From assembly GCA_016125405.1 (NCBI GenBank), contig WGLW01000025.1, forward strand, positions 1 through 64,000: a stretch of 64,000 nt of DNA, read 5' to 3'. Below the pieces are notes generated by a model that was not told where the DNA came from, ran no database searches, and saw nothing but the letters and a program-made list of their open reading frames with translations. The stretch comes from Alphaproteobacteria bacterium (GTDB taxonomy: Bacteria > Pseudomonadota > Alphaproteobacteria > Caulobacterales > Hyphomonadaceae). Numbering within the stretch: position 1 is the stretch's first letter; each line of letters begins with the position of its first letter. The position numbers were made by a program, and so were the translations under genes. Below, one piece after another: positions 32,255 to 40,772 of this stretch.

Positions 32255-33296
32255 TCGCTCCTCCTGCATTGGAGCGAAACAGGCATGCAGCGGGCAACGA
32301 CCGATATCCGGTACGGCCGATGGAAATGGCGCGTTTGCGCACGCTCACGCGTGCAGCCGGCGGTGATTTCCCCCGACAGTCGGGATAATTGGGGCAAGCC
32401 AAACCGTTCGTTCTCTCGCTGCGAGAAAAAGGCTATCGAAAGCGAGACGCCTCTGCGCATCCGGCGCCTCACGTCGCAGCGAGAATTTATTTTGCTGCCG
32501 GTCCACGGCGCCGGAACGGTGTCGCTTGCCCTTCACCTCCGAACCCACTTATGCGAAATCGGCGCGCCCTGATCTGACAGGCGACTGACGGATTGTCTGT
32601 GTTCGGAGGAAATACCCGCGAAACGGGGGTGTCGCTTTGACGCCATCCAGTCTCTGGTTCCCGCTTGTTTGGCGTGGGGTAGGGGCGTTGATGAGCCGAA
32701 TTCCCAATAAGAGGCCTGGTTTGCGGCCGTGGTCATTCAGCGCGTGGTCGGCTCCACTTTCGCTTCATGCTGACCTTCCGGGACGCCGAGAAGGCGCTAG
32801 CCCAACGTGGTATAGGCGTCTCCCGGGGAACGATGCGCTGCTGGATGATCAGGTTCGGTCTCAAAAGTCGCGGTCAACATGTCGAGCCGCAGACGATCAG
32901 GACAGACACACTGCGCTCATGTCCTGCCGCGCCGAAGATCCTCTGCGGCTTGGATCTGAGCCGACCAGGCCGATTGAGAGACAAAAAAACCGCTCTGGGA
33001 ATTCGCCTCTATCCATCCGACGTCGCGAACGCAGGATGCAGGGTTTCAGGTGGGGGCATCCGTGCAGCAGCGTCTCGATACGCAGGCAAGCTTCCACGAC
33101 GCGCTCTACGGATAGCGGTGTCCACCGGGACGTCGTGAATCGCGCACGCTGTGAGCGCGCTCGGATTCTGTCTGGAGCGCAGCGGTCGCCCAACTGTCGA
33201 GAGGTTCAAAAGCTCACATAGGCGCCGTGCGAGTTTGCGGGACAGCTCTCGACCACACGATGGCGTTTCGAGGAGGGCGCAGGGGTCCCCGCCCCC
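32255..33296. other. Long non-coding stretch with decayed transposon
   Basis: This 1.04-kb region contains only a decayed IS6-type transposase start (32691-32880). The remaining frames are arginine/serine-rich with no family features. 32255-32690 probably holds the glycolipid operon promoter. 32881-33296 follows the last gene of the inositol-linked minus-strand operon. I see no strong terminator hairpin. Confidence 0.5.
32691..32880 (+). pseudogene. IS6-family transposase N-terminal remnant, frameshifted
   Basis: Pieces in more than one frame rebuild the typical IS6/IS26-family N-terminus: MSRIPNK in one frame, FAAVVIQRVV in another, then FRFMLTFRDAEKALAQRGIGVSRGTMRCWMIRFG in a third. The family pattern is a helix ending RF-x-L-(S/T)FRD-(A/V)E-x-LA-x-RG followed by an HTH with a tryptophan (RCWMIRFG). 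Homology ends near 32880 and the DDE catalytic domain is absent. At least two frameshifts and the missing C-terminus mean it is inactive. Confidence 0.7.
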
Positions 33297-34415
33297 TCAG
33301 GCTACGTTCGCCCATGTTTGCGAGTGATGAGATGTGCGGATCGCCTCTGCGACTCGCTCGACGTCCAACCCAAATCTGAAGTCCTTGTTGAGGGAGGGCA
33401 GTCCGTGAATGGCGTGGATCATCTCCTTGACTTCAATCGTCTTGAGATCGTTGTAGCCCAGTTGGTGACCACTTGCGGGGCAGAACGCGGCATAATCGCC
33501 GTGCGAGACGCCAGCCTCGATGCGTACGAACCCGCGGCTGTGCGACGGCCCATGGGCGCGAAACAGCTGAAGTTCGTTGAGCCGTTCCTGCGTAAAGGAG
33601 ATCGCGCCCCTGGTTCCCGTCAGTTCGAAGGCCAGACCCATTTTCCGGCCGGAAGCAATCCAGCTTGCGGCAAGGACGCCCGTTGCGCCGTTCTTGAATC
33701 TAACGACCGCATCCATCTGGTCGTCAACATTGACCAGGCGCTCAACGCCGTCACGGCCGCGACGGTGTGTGTGGATCGTCGACAGGGCGCCGCTGACGGA
33801 TTCGATGCCGCCCGCCAGATGCAGAGCCAGCGACACGATATGGCTGCCAATGTCCGCGAGCGCGCCGCCCGCATTCTCAGGCTCGCAGCGCCAATTGAAG
33901 GGGGCCTCCGGATCGGCCATGAAATCTTCGGCGTGAACGCCCCTGAACCCTGTGATTTCGCCGATTTCTCCCGATGCAACGAGTTCGCGCGCAAACTGGA
34001 TCATGGGATTGTGGAGGTAGGTGAAGCCGACGCCATTCGCCACGCCGCGGGCGGTCGCAGCGCGCATCATCTGCTCAGAATCCTCGAAGCGCGCCGCGAG
34101 AGGCTTTTCGCAGTAGACGGCCTTGCCGGCTTCCATCGCGGCCAATGCAATGGGTGCATGCAGTATGTTTGGTGTTGCGATCGCCACGAGATCAATTGCC
34201 GGATCCGTGACGACCTTGCGCCAATCTCCGGTCGAACGCCGAAATCCGAGACTTAAGGCCGCTTGCGCCGCGCGTTGTTCGTCGATGTCGGCGATGCAGT
34301 CGAGCTCCGGTTCTGCAGGCAGATCGAAGGTGAATGCAGCCGCACGAAAGGCCTGGGCATGCGCCCGGCCCATGAAGCCAGATCCGATCAGGCCGATTCG
34401 CAAGGTTTTGGTCAT
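33297..34415 (-). CDS. Gfo/Idh/MocA-family dehydrogenase (possible inositol dehydrogenase)
   Basis: This is a 372-residue NAD(P)-dependent oxidoreductase. The Rossmann motif GLIGSGFMGRAH is at residues 7-18, the family signature EKPLA follows at about 97-101, and the C-terminal domain holds the GGALADIGSHIVSLALHLAGG catalytic helix with aspartate and histidine as in myo-inositol 2-dehydrogenase. It is the last gene after an MFS transporter and a sulfatase and is divergent from an iol operon that has no other dehydrogenase gene. It may therefore be the IolG step or act on an inositol isomer or derivative. The start at 34415 opens the Rossmann fold; the ribosome site is weak. Confidence 0.88.
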   Translation of the reverse strand: MTKTLRIGLIGSGFMGRAHAQAFRAAAFTFDLPAEPELDCIADIDEQRAAQAALSLGFRRSTGDWRKVVTDPAIDLVAIATPNILHAPIALAAMEAGKAVYCEKPLAARFEDSEQMMRAATARGVANGVGFTYLHNPMIQFARELVASGEIGEITGFRGVHAEDFMADPEAPFNWRCEPENAGGALADIGSHIVSLALHLAGGIESVSGALSTIHTHRRGRDGVERLVNVDDQMDAVVRFKNGATGVLAASWIASGRKMGLAFELTGTRGAISFTQERLNELQLFRAHGPSHSRGFVRIEAGVSHGDYAAFCPASGHQLGYNDLKTIEVKEMIHAIHGLPSLNKDFRFGLDVERVAEAIRTSHHSQTWANVA

Positions 34416-34479
34416 TGGGTGCAACCAGTGGTCTGAGGTTGAGGGAAAAAGGGGGATGGGCCTCGACCGGCGGGTGTCA

Positions 34480-35985
34480 TCATGCCGAGTGTTCGGATTG
34501 CAGGTGCAGGCGCTCGAACGCTTCGGGCGGCGCATCGTTGGCCGCCATCAGTTGCGCCATGAGCGAGCGCATGCGGGCCTCTACCTTGGAATCCGTTAGA
34601 GGCTTCTGTTGGCCAGGATCGGTTTCCAGATCGAACAGGCGCGTCTCGTTTTCGATGAGGCAGCCGGGCCCATAGTTATTGTACATGGGTGATCGTTCGA
34701 TCACCGGGATTCTCAGGAGCGGGGAGGACTTCGTCCAGCTGAACGGTTTGGCCAACGTGGCGCCGGCCAGCTCTGCGGGCGTGAACGGCTTTGCGATGTG
34801 TGCGGGCATCACCGTGTACTGGAAGATGTTCTGGGCATGCAGATCGGGTGGGTAGAGGTGATAGGTGTAGCGCCCGTCGGTTACGTTCACGGCGCCTCCG
34901 AAATATCCAAACAAGGCGGCTTCGCGGTCATTGGGCCTCAACACTGACTTGCCTTGCGCCTCCGCAGGAAGTTCCAGGTCATGAAGGTCAAGGAGCGTGG
35001 CTGCGAGATCGATCGTCTGCGTCAGCTCTGGCGAGCGGCTGGCGCCGGGATTGCGGGGGTCGTGCACGAAGAGAGGGATGTGCACGATCTCCTCGTACAT
35101 TGTCATCCGGTTCTTGGCCCAGAAATCGTGTTCGCCGAGCAGGAAGCCGTGATCCGTTGCGACGACGAGGGCGGTGTCCTCCCACATGTTGTGGGCGTCA
35201 AAATCGTCGAGCAGGGTTCCCAGCAGGTCGTCGCACATCGCTACGGTTGCGTAGTAGTTCGCGCGGAGCTCTTCCGCTTCTTCGGGGAGTTCATCGACCT
35301 TTCCATAACGCGGCCAGTCGCGGATCGGGCCATTCCAGCCGGTCGCAAACGGCTTCTTGAAGCGGGCAGGGGCGAAGAAGGGTTCGTGAGGGTCGAAGGT
35401 TTCGATCTGCAGGAGCCAGTTGTCGGCGTTGCGGTTCATCTCGAGGAATTCGCGACCGTGCCGGAAACACTGGACGGCGGGGAAATCCTCTTCTTCGCGG
35501 ATGAACTCACGATTGACGATATGGCGGTTGAACCGTGGTCCAGATTGGCGCTCGTGGTACTTCTCTCGCAAGCGCTCCCATGGGGGCTGAACCATGGCTT
35601 TCCATGGATCGTGTTCCTGACCGCGAACAAATTCGAACGTCGTGTAGCGATTGTGGTAGGTTGCTCCGCCGTCTTCCCAGTAGTGGTAGTGGTCAGTGAC
35701 GAGGTGCGTGTAGACGTCGTGCCGCCCCATGATTTCCGGGAAGGAATTGTCGAAAGGCTCCAGGGGCCCCCAGCTGCGATGAAGGAATGTCAATCGGCCG
35801 GTGTGCATGTCACGGCGCGCAGGCATGCATGGCAGCGAACCGACATAGTGACGATCGAACACCTGCGCTTTCTTCGCCAACCGGTCAAAATTTGGTGTGG
35901 GAATACGATTGCCGCCATAGCATCCGAGCAAATGGCGGTTCAGGGAATCAAACAGAACAAATACGGTCTTCACGCTCGCGCTCAC
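34480..35985 (-). CDS. Type I sulfatase, cytoplasmic-type
   Basis: This is a 501-residue S1-family sulfatase. The first metal-binding aspartate lies at FDSLN (about residue 13); the modification site C-M-P-A-R is at residues 53-57, the CxPxR pattern whose cysteine becomes formylglycine. Other metal residues are in ATDHGFLLGEHDFWAKN. There is no signal peptide, so the substrate must enter the cell first. The start overlaps the stop of the MFS transporter gene as ATGA, which ties transport to desulfation. Neighbouring iol genes suggest an inositol sulfate or a related sulfated polyol. No formylglycine-generating enzyme is in the window. Phosphonate monoester hydrolases are close relatives and remain an alternative. 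Confidence 0.9.
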   Translation of the reverse strand: MSASVKTVFVLFDSLNRHLLGCYGGNRIPTPNFDRLAKKAQVFDRHYVGSLPCMPARRDMHTGRLTFLHRSWGPLEPFDNSFPEIMGRHDVYTHLVTDHYHYWEDGGATYHNRYTTFEFVRGQEHDPWKAMVQPPWERLREKYHERQSGPRFNRHIVNREFIREEEDFPAVQCFRHGREFLEMNRNADNWLLQIETFDPHEPFFAPARFKKPFATGWNGPIRDWPRYGKVDELPEEAEELRANYYATVAMCDDLLGTLLDDFDAHNMWEDTALVVATDHGFLLGEHDFWAKNRMTMYEEIVHIPLFVHDPRNPGASRSPELTQTIDLAATLLDLHDLELPAEAQGKSVLRPNDREAALFGYFGGAVNVTDGRYTYHLYPPDLHAQNIFQYTVMPAHIAKPFTPAELAGATLAKPFSWTKSSPLLRIPVIERSPMYNNYGPGCLIENETRLFDLETDPGQQKPLTDSKVEARMRSLMAQLMAANDAPPEAFERLHLQSEHSA

Positions 35986-37418
35986 TCCAACGCTTCGTCC
36001 AGCGACTTTCCTTTAGACTCGTAGCGCCGGTTCATCAGGACGAAACCTCCAAGCACGACGCCAACCACGCTCAGCGCCAGAAACGTAGGTGCAAAGCCTA
36101 CGGCCTCGACGCCTGTCGGCACCAGCCAGGTTGTAAATCCCGCCATCAAGCGAGAGGCGCCGCTGCCGAGTCCCTGCGCTCGCGCCCGGAGATGGGTTGG
36201 CAGAAGTTCCGTTGGCAAGAGCCAGTTCGATGAAGACCCAAACCACACGCAAACGCCGTAGAGCGTATATGTCGCAACAAACAGTACGGGCACTTTCACT
36301 GTCAATGTGAGCAGGATCAGGCAGGTGGCTGACCCCCAGAATGCAATGGCCGTGGAGCGAAAACGGCCGAGGCGATCGACAGTGAGGAATGCAATGATGG
36401 AGCCGACGAAGCCGCCGATCCAGATCAGGATGCTTCCGCCAAGGGACGTGACGGCTCCAAGGTCGCCGACAAAATGCATGACGTAAGGCGCCGCCACGCT
36501 CGCGGCCGACCCTACAAGAGGACCAATACCCAGGACAGTAATTACGAATACGGCCCGCCGCGTATGCGGCGCCCGAAAGATGTCGAGATACGATCCTCGC
36601 GCCCTGGCTTCGGTTTCCAGCGCTGGCTGAGTTTCATCGCGCGCCGACACCGACGTCTCAAGACCAAAGGCGCGCATTGCGGCGTCAGCCTCCGCAAAGT
36701 GCCCTTGAGAGACGAGCCAACGTGGCGATTCCGGCACCGAATGCCGCCCGACCAGGATTATGAGGGCCGGGACGACGCCGAAGCCGAAGAGCCATCTCCA
36801 CGCGTGCTCGCCGGCGATCGTGATGAGGACGGCGGCCATCGCAAGCGACGACATGGCTCCGAGCGTCCAGGCGATCTGGGGAACGGCGCCTGCCCAGCGG
36901 CCGCGTGATTTCCTGGGCGATATTTCCGCAAGAAAGGGGATAGAAATTGCGATGTCCGCCCCGATGCAGACGCCTAGCAAAAATCGAACGGCAAATAGCT
37001 GTGCGAAATTCATGACCAGCGCGGATAGCCCCGCCAGGATCGCAAACAGCCAGAAGACCTGAACGAATATAGTTCTACGCCCGATCCGATCCGCAACCGA
37101 GCCCGCCACGAGCAACCCGAGTGTGGCGCCAAAGAACGAGCTGGCGCCCAACAGCCCGGTCTGCGAGGCCGTAAGGTGGAATTGTACATTAAGCTGAAGC
37201 AGGGCGCCGGCGATTGCTATCAGGTCATAGCCATCCAGGTATTCGCCGAGCGCGATCATGATCATGGCGCGACGCCGGGCTGGCGTAGGGCGACCGCCGT
37301 CGAAATCCGCCAAGTGATCGTTAGGATTGAGAGTGGGCGCTTGTGCCGTCAAACCCGATGATTGCATGCCTCGCGCCCGACCGGACGGGTCATTTGCGTC
37401 GTCAGTGGGTTTGTCCAT
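35982..37418 (-). CDS. MFS sugar/polyol transporter
   Basis: This is a 478-residue 12-helix transporter of the sugar-porter-like MFS. Signatures are GEYLDGYDLIAIAGAL in helix 1, the loop motif DRIGRRT after helix 2, and PESPRWLVSQGH before the central loop. The start at 37418 has GAGGA seven bases ahead; the frame continues upstream without a ribosome site. It is first in the MFS-sulfatase-dehydrogenase operon, with ATGA coupling to the sulfatase. Given the neighbours it probably imports the sulfated substrate or free inositol by proton symport. Confidence 0.9.
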   Translation of the reverse strand: MDKPTDDANDPSGRARGMQSSGLTAQAPTLNPNDHLADFDGGRPTPARRRAMIMIALGEYLDGYDLIAIAGALLQLNVQFHLTASQTGLLGASSFFGATLGLLVAGSVADRIGRRTIFVQVFWLFAILAGLSALVMNFAQLFAVRFLLGVCIGADIAISIPFLAEISPRKSRGRWAGAVPQIAWTLGAMSSLAMAAVLITIAGEHAWRWLFGFGVVPALIILVGRHSVPESPRWLVSQGHFAEADAAMRAFGLETSVSARDETQPALETEARARGSYLDIFRAPHTRRAVFVITVLGIGPLVGSAASVAAPYVMHFVGDLGAVTSLGGSILIWIGGFVGSIIAFLTVDRLGRFRSTAIAFWGSATCLILLTLTVKVPVLFVATYTLYGVCVWFGSSSNWLLPTELLPTHLRARAQGLGSGASRLMAGFTTWLVPTGVEAVGFAPTFLALSVVGVVLGGFVLMNRRYESKGKSLDEALE

Positions 37419-37772
37419 GCTTGATCCTCGTCCGGCCGTGTTCGCCGCGGCCTCTGGCGGGCGTCGGCGAGCGTCCCGCGCCCCATCCTCGCATCTTGGG
37501 AGGGTTGGGCGATCGAACACGCGCGGGCACTATCTAGTAGTCAACAAAATAGTCAAGAATTGCCATGATTGAGAAAAATGAAAAAAATATTCCGTGACTG
37601 CGGTTCGCCGGTTCTTCGCTAGTGCATTGAAAAACTGCGGTTATGAAGCCGCACAGCTACGACGGATGTCGCGATCAACATCGCGCGCGCGAGTGGCTGA
37701 CAAATTCCACTTGCATAACGAGAGAAAAAATCGTTTCAAAAAACCAGGAAGCTTTTGGGCGAGGATGCGCGC
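37419..37772. promoter_or_regulatory. Divergent promoter region of the inositol-linked operons
   Basis: This 354-bp region lies between the MFS operon (minus) and the tandem hydrolases (plus). It contains a marked AT-rich core at about 37535-37595 in otherwise GC-rich DNA, two direct TAGTCAA copies 12 bp apart (37538-37544 and 37550-37556), and a GGAATAT-N3-TTTC motif on the minus strand. No gene is seen within it. Confidence 0.6.
37580..37593 (-). promoter_or_regulatory. Candidate IolR/RpiR-type operator, copy 1
   Basis: The minus strand reads GGAATATTTTTTTC, matching GGAATAT-N3-TTTC found again ahead of iolC. The spacing resembles the GGAA-N6-TTCC motif described for the RpiR-type IolR of Sinorhizobium. 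It would let the window's RpiR protein control the divergent MFS-sulfatase and hydrolase genes. The assignment is by motif similarity only. Confidence 0.45.
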
Positions 37773-38654
37773 ATGATGAAACGCGGTGCCACGATAATGC
37801 TAGCCCTGCTCGGTTTCGCCCTGACCAGCTGCGTATCTCGACCCCCGCACGTCTCGGTGTTCCGTCCGGAGATGGGCTGCGCGGGTGTCGCCCCCGAACC
37901 CGACAACATTGAAGGGGCGAAATCCTTCACCTACAAGACGGCTTCCGGCCGCGCCCTGCGTATACACGTATTTGAACCGAAGGATGCTGGATCCGGTCAT
38001 CCGGCCGTACTCTTCTTCTTTGGCGGCGGCTGGCGCATCGGGTCGGTCCTTCAATTTGTCGATAAGGCGAATTACTTCGCCGACCGTGGCTACGTCACCG
38101 CGATTGCAGACTATCGCGTCAGCTGCCGTGACAACTCGGACGTTGTTCAATCAGATGAAGATGCGCGGAGCGCATATTCCTGGTTGCGTGAGCGCAGCGC
38201 TGAGTTCGGGGTCGATTCCAAAAGGATGTTTCTGGCAGGCGGTTCGGCTGGAGGACAGCTTGCACTTTACGCGGCGCTGAAAGCGCAGCCGGGCGAAAAG
38301 CCTCTGGGCCTCGTGCTCTACAACCCAGCCATCGATCTTCGCAATCTTGCAAAACCCGGCGAATTGAAAGCGGCGATCGCAATCTCTCCGAGCGACCTGC
38401 CCGTCAAGAATGCCCCGGCAATGATCATCATGCATGGTGATGCCGATACCAAAGCGCCAATTGAAGCATCACGGACCTTTTGCGCGCGCGTGAAAGCGGC
38501 AGGCCGCGAATGTCAGTTGGTGGAGTATGTTGGTCGCGATCACGGATTTTGGAGCGATCGGAAAGTCGATCCGCACATTGGTCGCTCGCCCTACGACGAT
38601 ACATTGGCCAGGACGGAAGCGTTTTTGGAGAGCCACAAACAACTGGAACGGTAA
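37773..38654 (+). CDS. Alpha/beta-hydrolase lipoprotein (esterase), copy 1
   Basis: This is a 293-residue alpha/beta-hydrolase of the BD-FAE/acetyl-esterase type. The N-terminus ends in the lipobox LTSC, so it is probably membrane-anchored in the periplasm. The oxyanion motif is FFGGGWRIG (in place of HGGG), the nucleophile elbow GGSAGG, with later aspartate (HGDADTKAP) and histidine (GRDHGFW). The start at 37773 has GAGG eight bases ahead. It is followed 15 bp later by a clear paralogue. Position divergent from the MFS-sulfatase operon and upstream of the iol genes suggests it removes acyl groups from the same substrate, but this is context only. Confidence 0.88.
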   Translation: MMKRGATIMLALLGFALTSCVSRPPHVSVFRPEMGCAGVAPEPDNIEGAKSFTYKTASGRALRIHVFEPKDAGSGHPAVLFFFGGGWRIGSVLQFVDKANYFADRGYVTAIADYRVSCRDNSDVVQSDEDARSAYSWLRERSAEFGVDSKRMFLAGGSAGGQLALYAALKAQPGEKPLGLVLYNPAIDLRNLAKPGELKAAIAISPSDLPVKNAPAMIIMHGDADTKAPIEASRTFCARVKAAGRECQLVEYVGRDHGFWSDRKVDPHIGRSPYDDTLARTEAFLESHKQLER

Positions 38655-38669
38655 TTGGGAACCGCGGCG

Positions 38670-39536
38670 ATGAGATTTGCAATTTGCGCGGCGTTTTTGG
38701 CAGCGGCGGTCGGGATCGCCAATCCGGCTGCTTCCCAGACCGTTTCGGTCCCAAGGCTTGAGCTTGGGTGCGCCGGTGTGGTTCCACAGCCTGAGCATCT
38801 CGCCGGCGCTGAGAGCTTCACGTATTCCAGGCCGGCCGGGCGTGACTTGCGCATACACGTATTCTCTCCGCCCACGAGAAAATCGAAGCGCACAGCTGTC
38901 GTCTTCTTCTTCGGGGGCGGGTGGCGCATTGGAAGAATCCAGACATTTGAAGACGAGGCGCGCGCACTGGCGGAGCAGGGTTATGTCACGGCTCTCGCCG
39001 ACTATAGAGTGAGCTGTCGCGACCGATCGACCATCGATGAATCCCTCGCCGATGCAGAGGCGGCCTACGCCTGGATGCGGCATCGCTCAGATCGACTTGG
39101 GATCGATCCGGCGCGCATTGTAATGGCGGGCACGTCTGCGGGCGGCCATATTGCGCTTGCTGCGTCCTTGCTCGCTCCAGCAGATGAAAGACCGGCGGCG
39201 ATCCTCTTGTACAATCCCGCGATTGATCTGATGCGGTTCGCCAAGCCAAAAGAGTTCGAGGCGGCCAAGGCGATCTCACCAAGCGAAATGCCGTTGGAAA
39301 ACCTGCCGCCCACGGCGATATTTCACGGCACCGCGGACAGGACGGTGTCGATTGAGGAGCCGCGGGCATTCTGCGCGCGTGCCCTGGCGGCAGGCGCAGA
39401 TTGTGAATTGACCGAGTATCCGGGGCGGGATCATTCATTCTTCCACGATAAATCTATCGATGCCGCCCTCGGATTTGCGCCCTACAGCGACACGCTGGAA
39501 AAATCGCTCGCCTTTCTTCGTGCGCACGGGCTTTAG
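38670..39536 (+). CDS. Alpha/beta-hydrolase (esterase), exported, copy 2
   Basis: This is a 288-residue paralogue of the gene just upstream. It shares the block order ELGCAGVVPQPEHLAGAESFTYSRPAGR, FFGGGWRIG, ADYRVSCRDRS, GTSAGG, ILLYNPAIDL and GRDHSFFHDKS. This copy has an ordinary cleavable signal peptide (RFAICAAFLAAAVGIANPAASQ) where copy 1 has a lipobox, so the pair would be one soluble and one anchored periplasmic enzyme. Gene duplication is evident from alignable sequence over the full length. The start ATG 38670 has GGGAA upstream. Confidence 0.88.
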   Translation: MRFAICAAFLAAAVGIANPAASQTVSVPRLELGCAGVVPQPEHLAGAESFTYSRPAGRDLRIHVFSPPTRKSKRTAVVFFFGGGWRIGRIQTFEDEARALAEQGYVTALADYRVSCRDRSTIDESLADAEAAYAWMRHRSDRLGIDPARIVMAGTSAGGHIALAASLLAPADERPAAILLYNPAIDLMRFAKPKEFEAAKAISPSEMPLENLPPTAIFHGTADRTVSIEEPRAFCARALAAGADCELTEYPGRDHSFFHDKSIDAALGFAPYSDTLEKSLAFLRAHGL

Positions 39537-39772
39537 CCCCGATCGATGTGATGGGGGGAATTGCGCCCTCAGGTGATCCGAACCTTTTGCTCCGACAGAA
39601 AAGGAAACCGAAGTTGTCGAAGGACGATTGAACTTCCACAGCGTCCCCGACTCATTCAGCGAAGAGCAAGTGCATTCCATTCCGGGGTCGGATAGAATAT
39701 TTTGTCGTTCGTTGCGCCGTTCTGTAGCCGGCCGCAGCTATGCTGCGATGAGTCTCACGAATTAATTGGAGC

Positions 39773-40624
39773 ATGGAACCCTTGTCGCCGCCAACAACCG
39801 CCGCGGAACTGCGCGAAGCGATCCTTGAACAATATGACGGCCTTTCGAAGCGGCTGCAGCAAATCGCTCGTTACGTGTTGGATGAGCCTGATGAGCTGGC
39901 GCTGGAGACACTGGCGGTCATAGCGGAACGGAGCGGCGTGCAGCCTTCCGCCATTGTTCGATTCGCAAAATTCTTCGGGTTCGAAGGCGCAAGCCAGATG
40001 CAGCGCATATTCCGCGACGGGCTCGTCTCGAGCCACGCGGCGCTGGGGTATAATGAACGGGTCCGCAAGTTCGCGAAGAACGTAAACGGGACGAAGGCTG
40101 ACGACATACTGGGCGAGTTCATCGAAGGAAACGTTCTGGCCCTTCAGAGTCTCAAACAGACCGTCACTAGCGACGACATACGCAGGGCGGTTCGCTTGGT
40201 TCAGGACGCTGAAACCGTATTCGTTGCGGGTTTCCGCAGGTCGTTCCCCGTTTCGTCATATCTTGCCTACTCCTTGCAGCAGACAGGCAAGCGGACCGTC
40301 TTTGTTAGCGGAGTTGGCGGGATGACGCGTCAGCAGCTGCAGACGGCGAGCAACCGCGACCTGCTTGTGGCCGTGAGCTTCTCGCCCTACGCACAGGAAG
40401 CCGTGGAATGTGCGGAATTGGCGGTTGAGCGAGGCGTGCCTATTCTGTCGATCGCCGACAGCCCGGTCAGCCCCATCGCCAAGCTCGCAGATAGTACGTT
40501 GCAGGTTCGTGAATCCGAGATTCGAACGTTTCGGACGCTTTCGGCGTCTCTTTGCCTGGCGCAAGCGTTGGCGATTGGCTTTGCGTTCGAGTCGAGCAAG
40601 CGAAAGCGCGTGCGCGGCAGCTGA
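39773..40624 (+). CDS. RpiR-family regulator, probable inositol repressor (IolR-type)
   Basis: This is a 283-residue RpiR/MurR protein with an N-terminal HTH_6 domain (residues about 8-85, with LAVIAERSGVQPSAIVRFAKFFGFEG) and a C-terminal SIS sugar-phosphate-binding domain (about 125-255, VFVAGFRRSFPVSSYLAY, VAVSFSPYAQEAVECAELA). RpiR-type IolR repressors control iol genes in Sinorhizobium. This gene directly precedes iolC. The start has TTGGAG six bases ahead. A weaker relative of the iol motif, AGAATATTTTGTC at 39694-39706, lies upstream of this gene, so autoregulation is possible. Confidence 0.9.
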   Translation: MEPLSPPTTAAELREAILEQYDGLSKRLQQIARYVLDEPDELALETLAVIAERSGVQPSAIVRFAKFFGFEGASQMQRIFRDGLVSSHAALGYNERVRKFAKNVNGTKADDILGEFIEGNVLALQSLKQTVTSDDIRRAVRLVQDAETVFVAGFRRSFPVSSYLAYSLQQTGKRTVFVSGVGGMTRQQLQTASNRDLLVAVSFSPYAQEAVECAELAVERGVPILSIADSPVSPIAKLADSTLQVRESEIRTFRTLSASLCLAQALAIGFAFESSKRKRVRGS

Positions 40625-40718
40625 CCTCTCTGGTCGCAACATGCGCGGCGATCTTGCGGTCACTCCCTTCCTGGTCGCGACCACGGTATGAAATTGTCTT
40701 TGCAAAAATAGAAAATAT

Positions 40719-40732
40719 GGAATATCGATTTC
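40719..40732 (+). promoter_or_regulatory. Candidate IolR/RpiR-type operator, copy 2, before iolC
   Basis: GGAATATCGATTTC lies about 40 bp before the iolC start in an AT-rich stretch. It shares 11 of 14 bases and exact spacing with the site in the MFS/hydrolase divergent region. GAAA at 40711 and TTTC at the end of the site also form outer inverted arms. Control by the adjacent RpiR protein is inferred. Confidence 0.5.
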
Positions 40733-40772
40733 AAATCACGTCATGATGGTTTGGCCGCATAGGGCGGAGGAT

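Noticed and set aside
34954-36024. 356-codon plus-strand frame
   Set aside because: Antisense to the sulfatase, which has a complete CxPxR site and metal residues.
37538-37556. Direct TAGTCAA repeats as a separate operator
   Set aside because: Only two short copies in AT-rich DNA; noted with the divergent promoter but not called as its own site.
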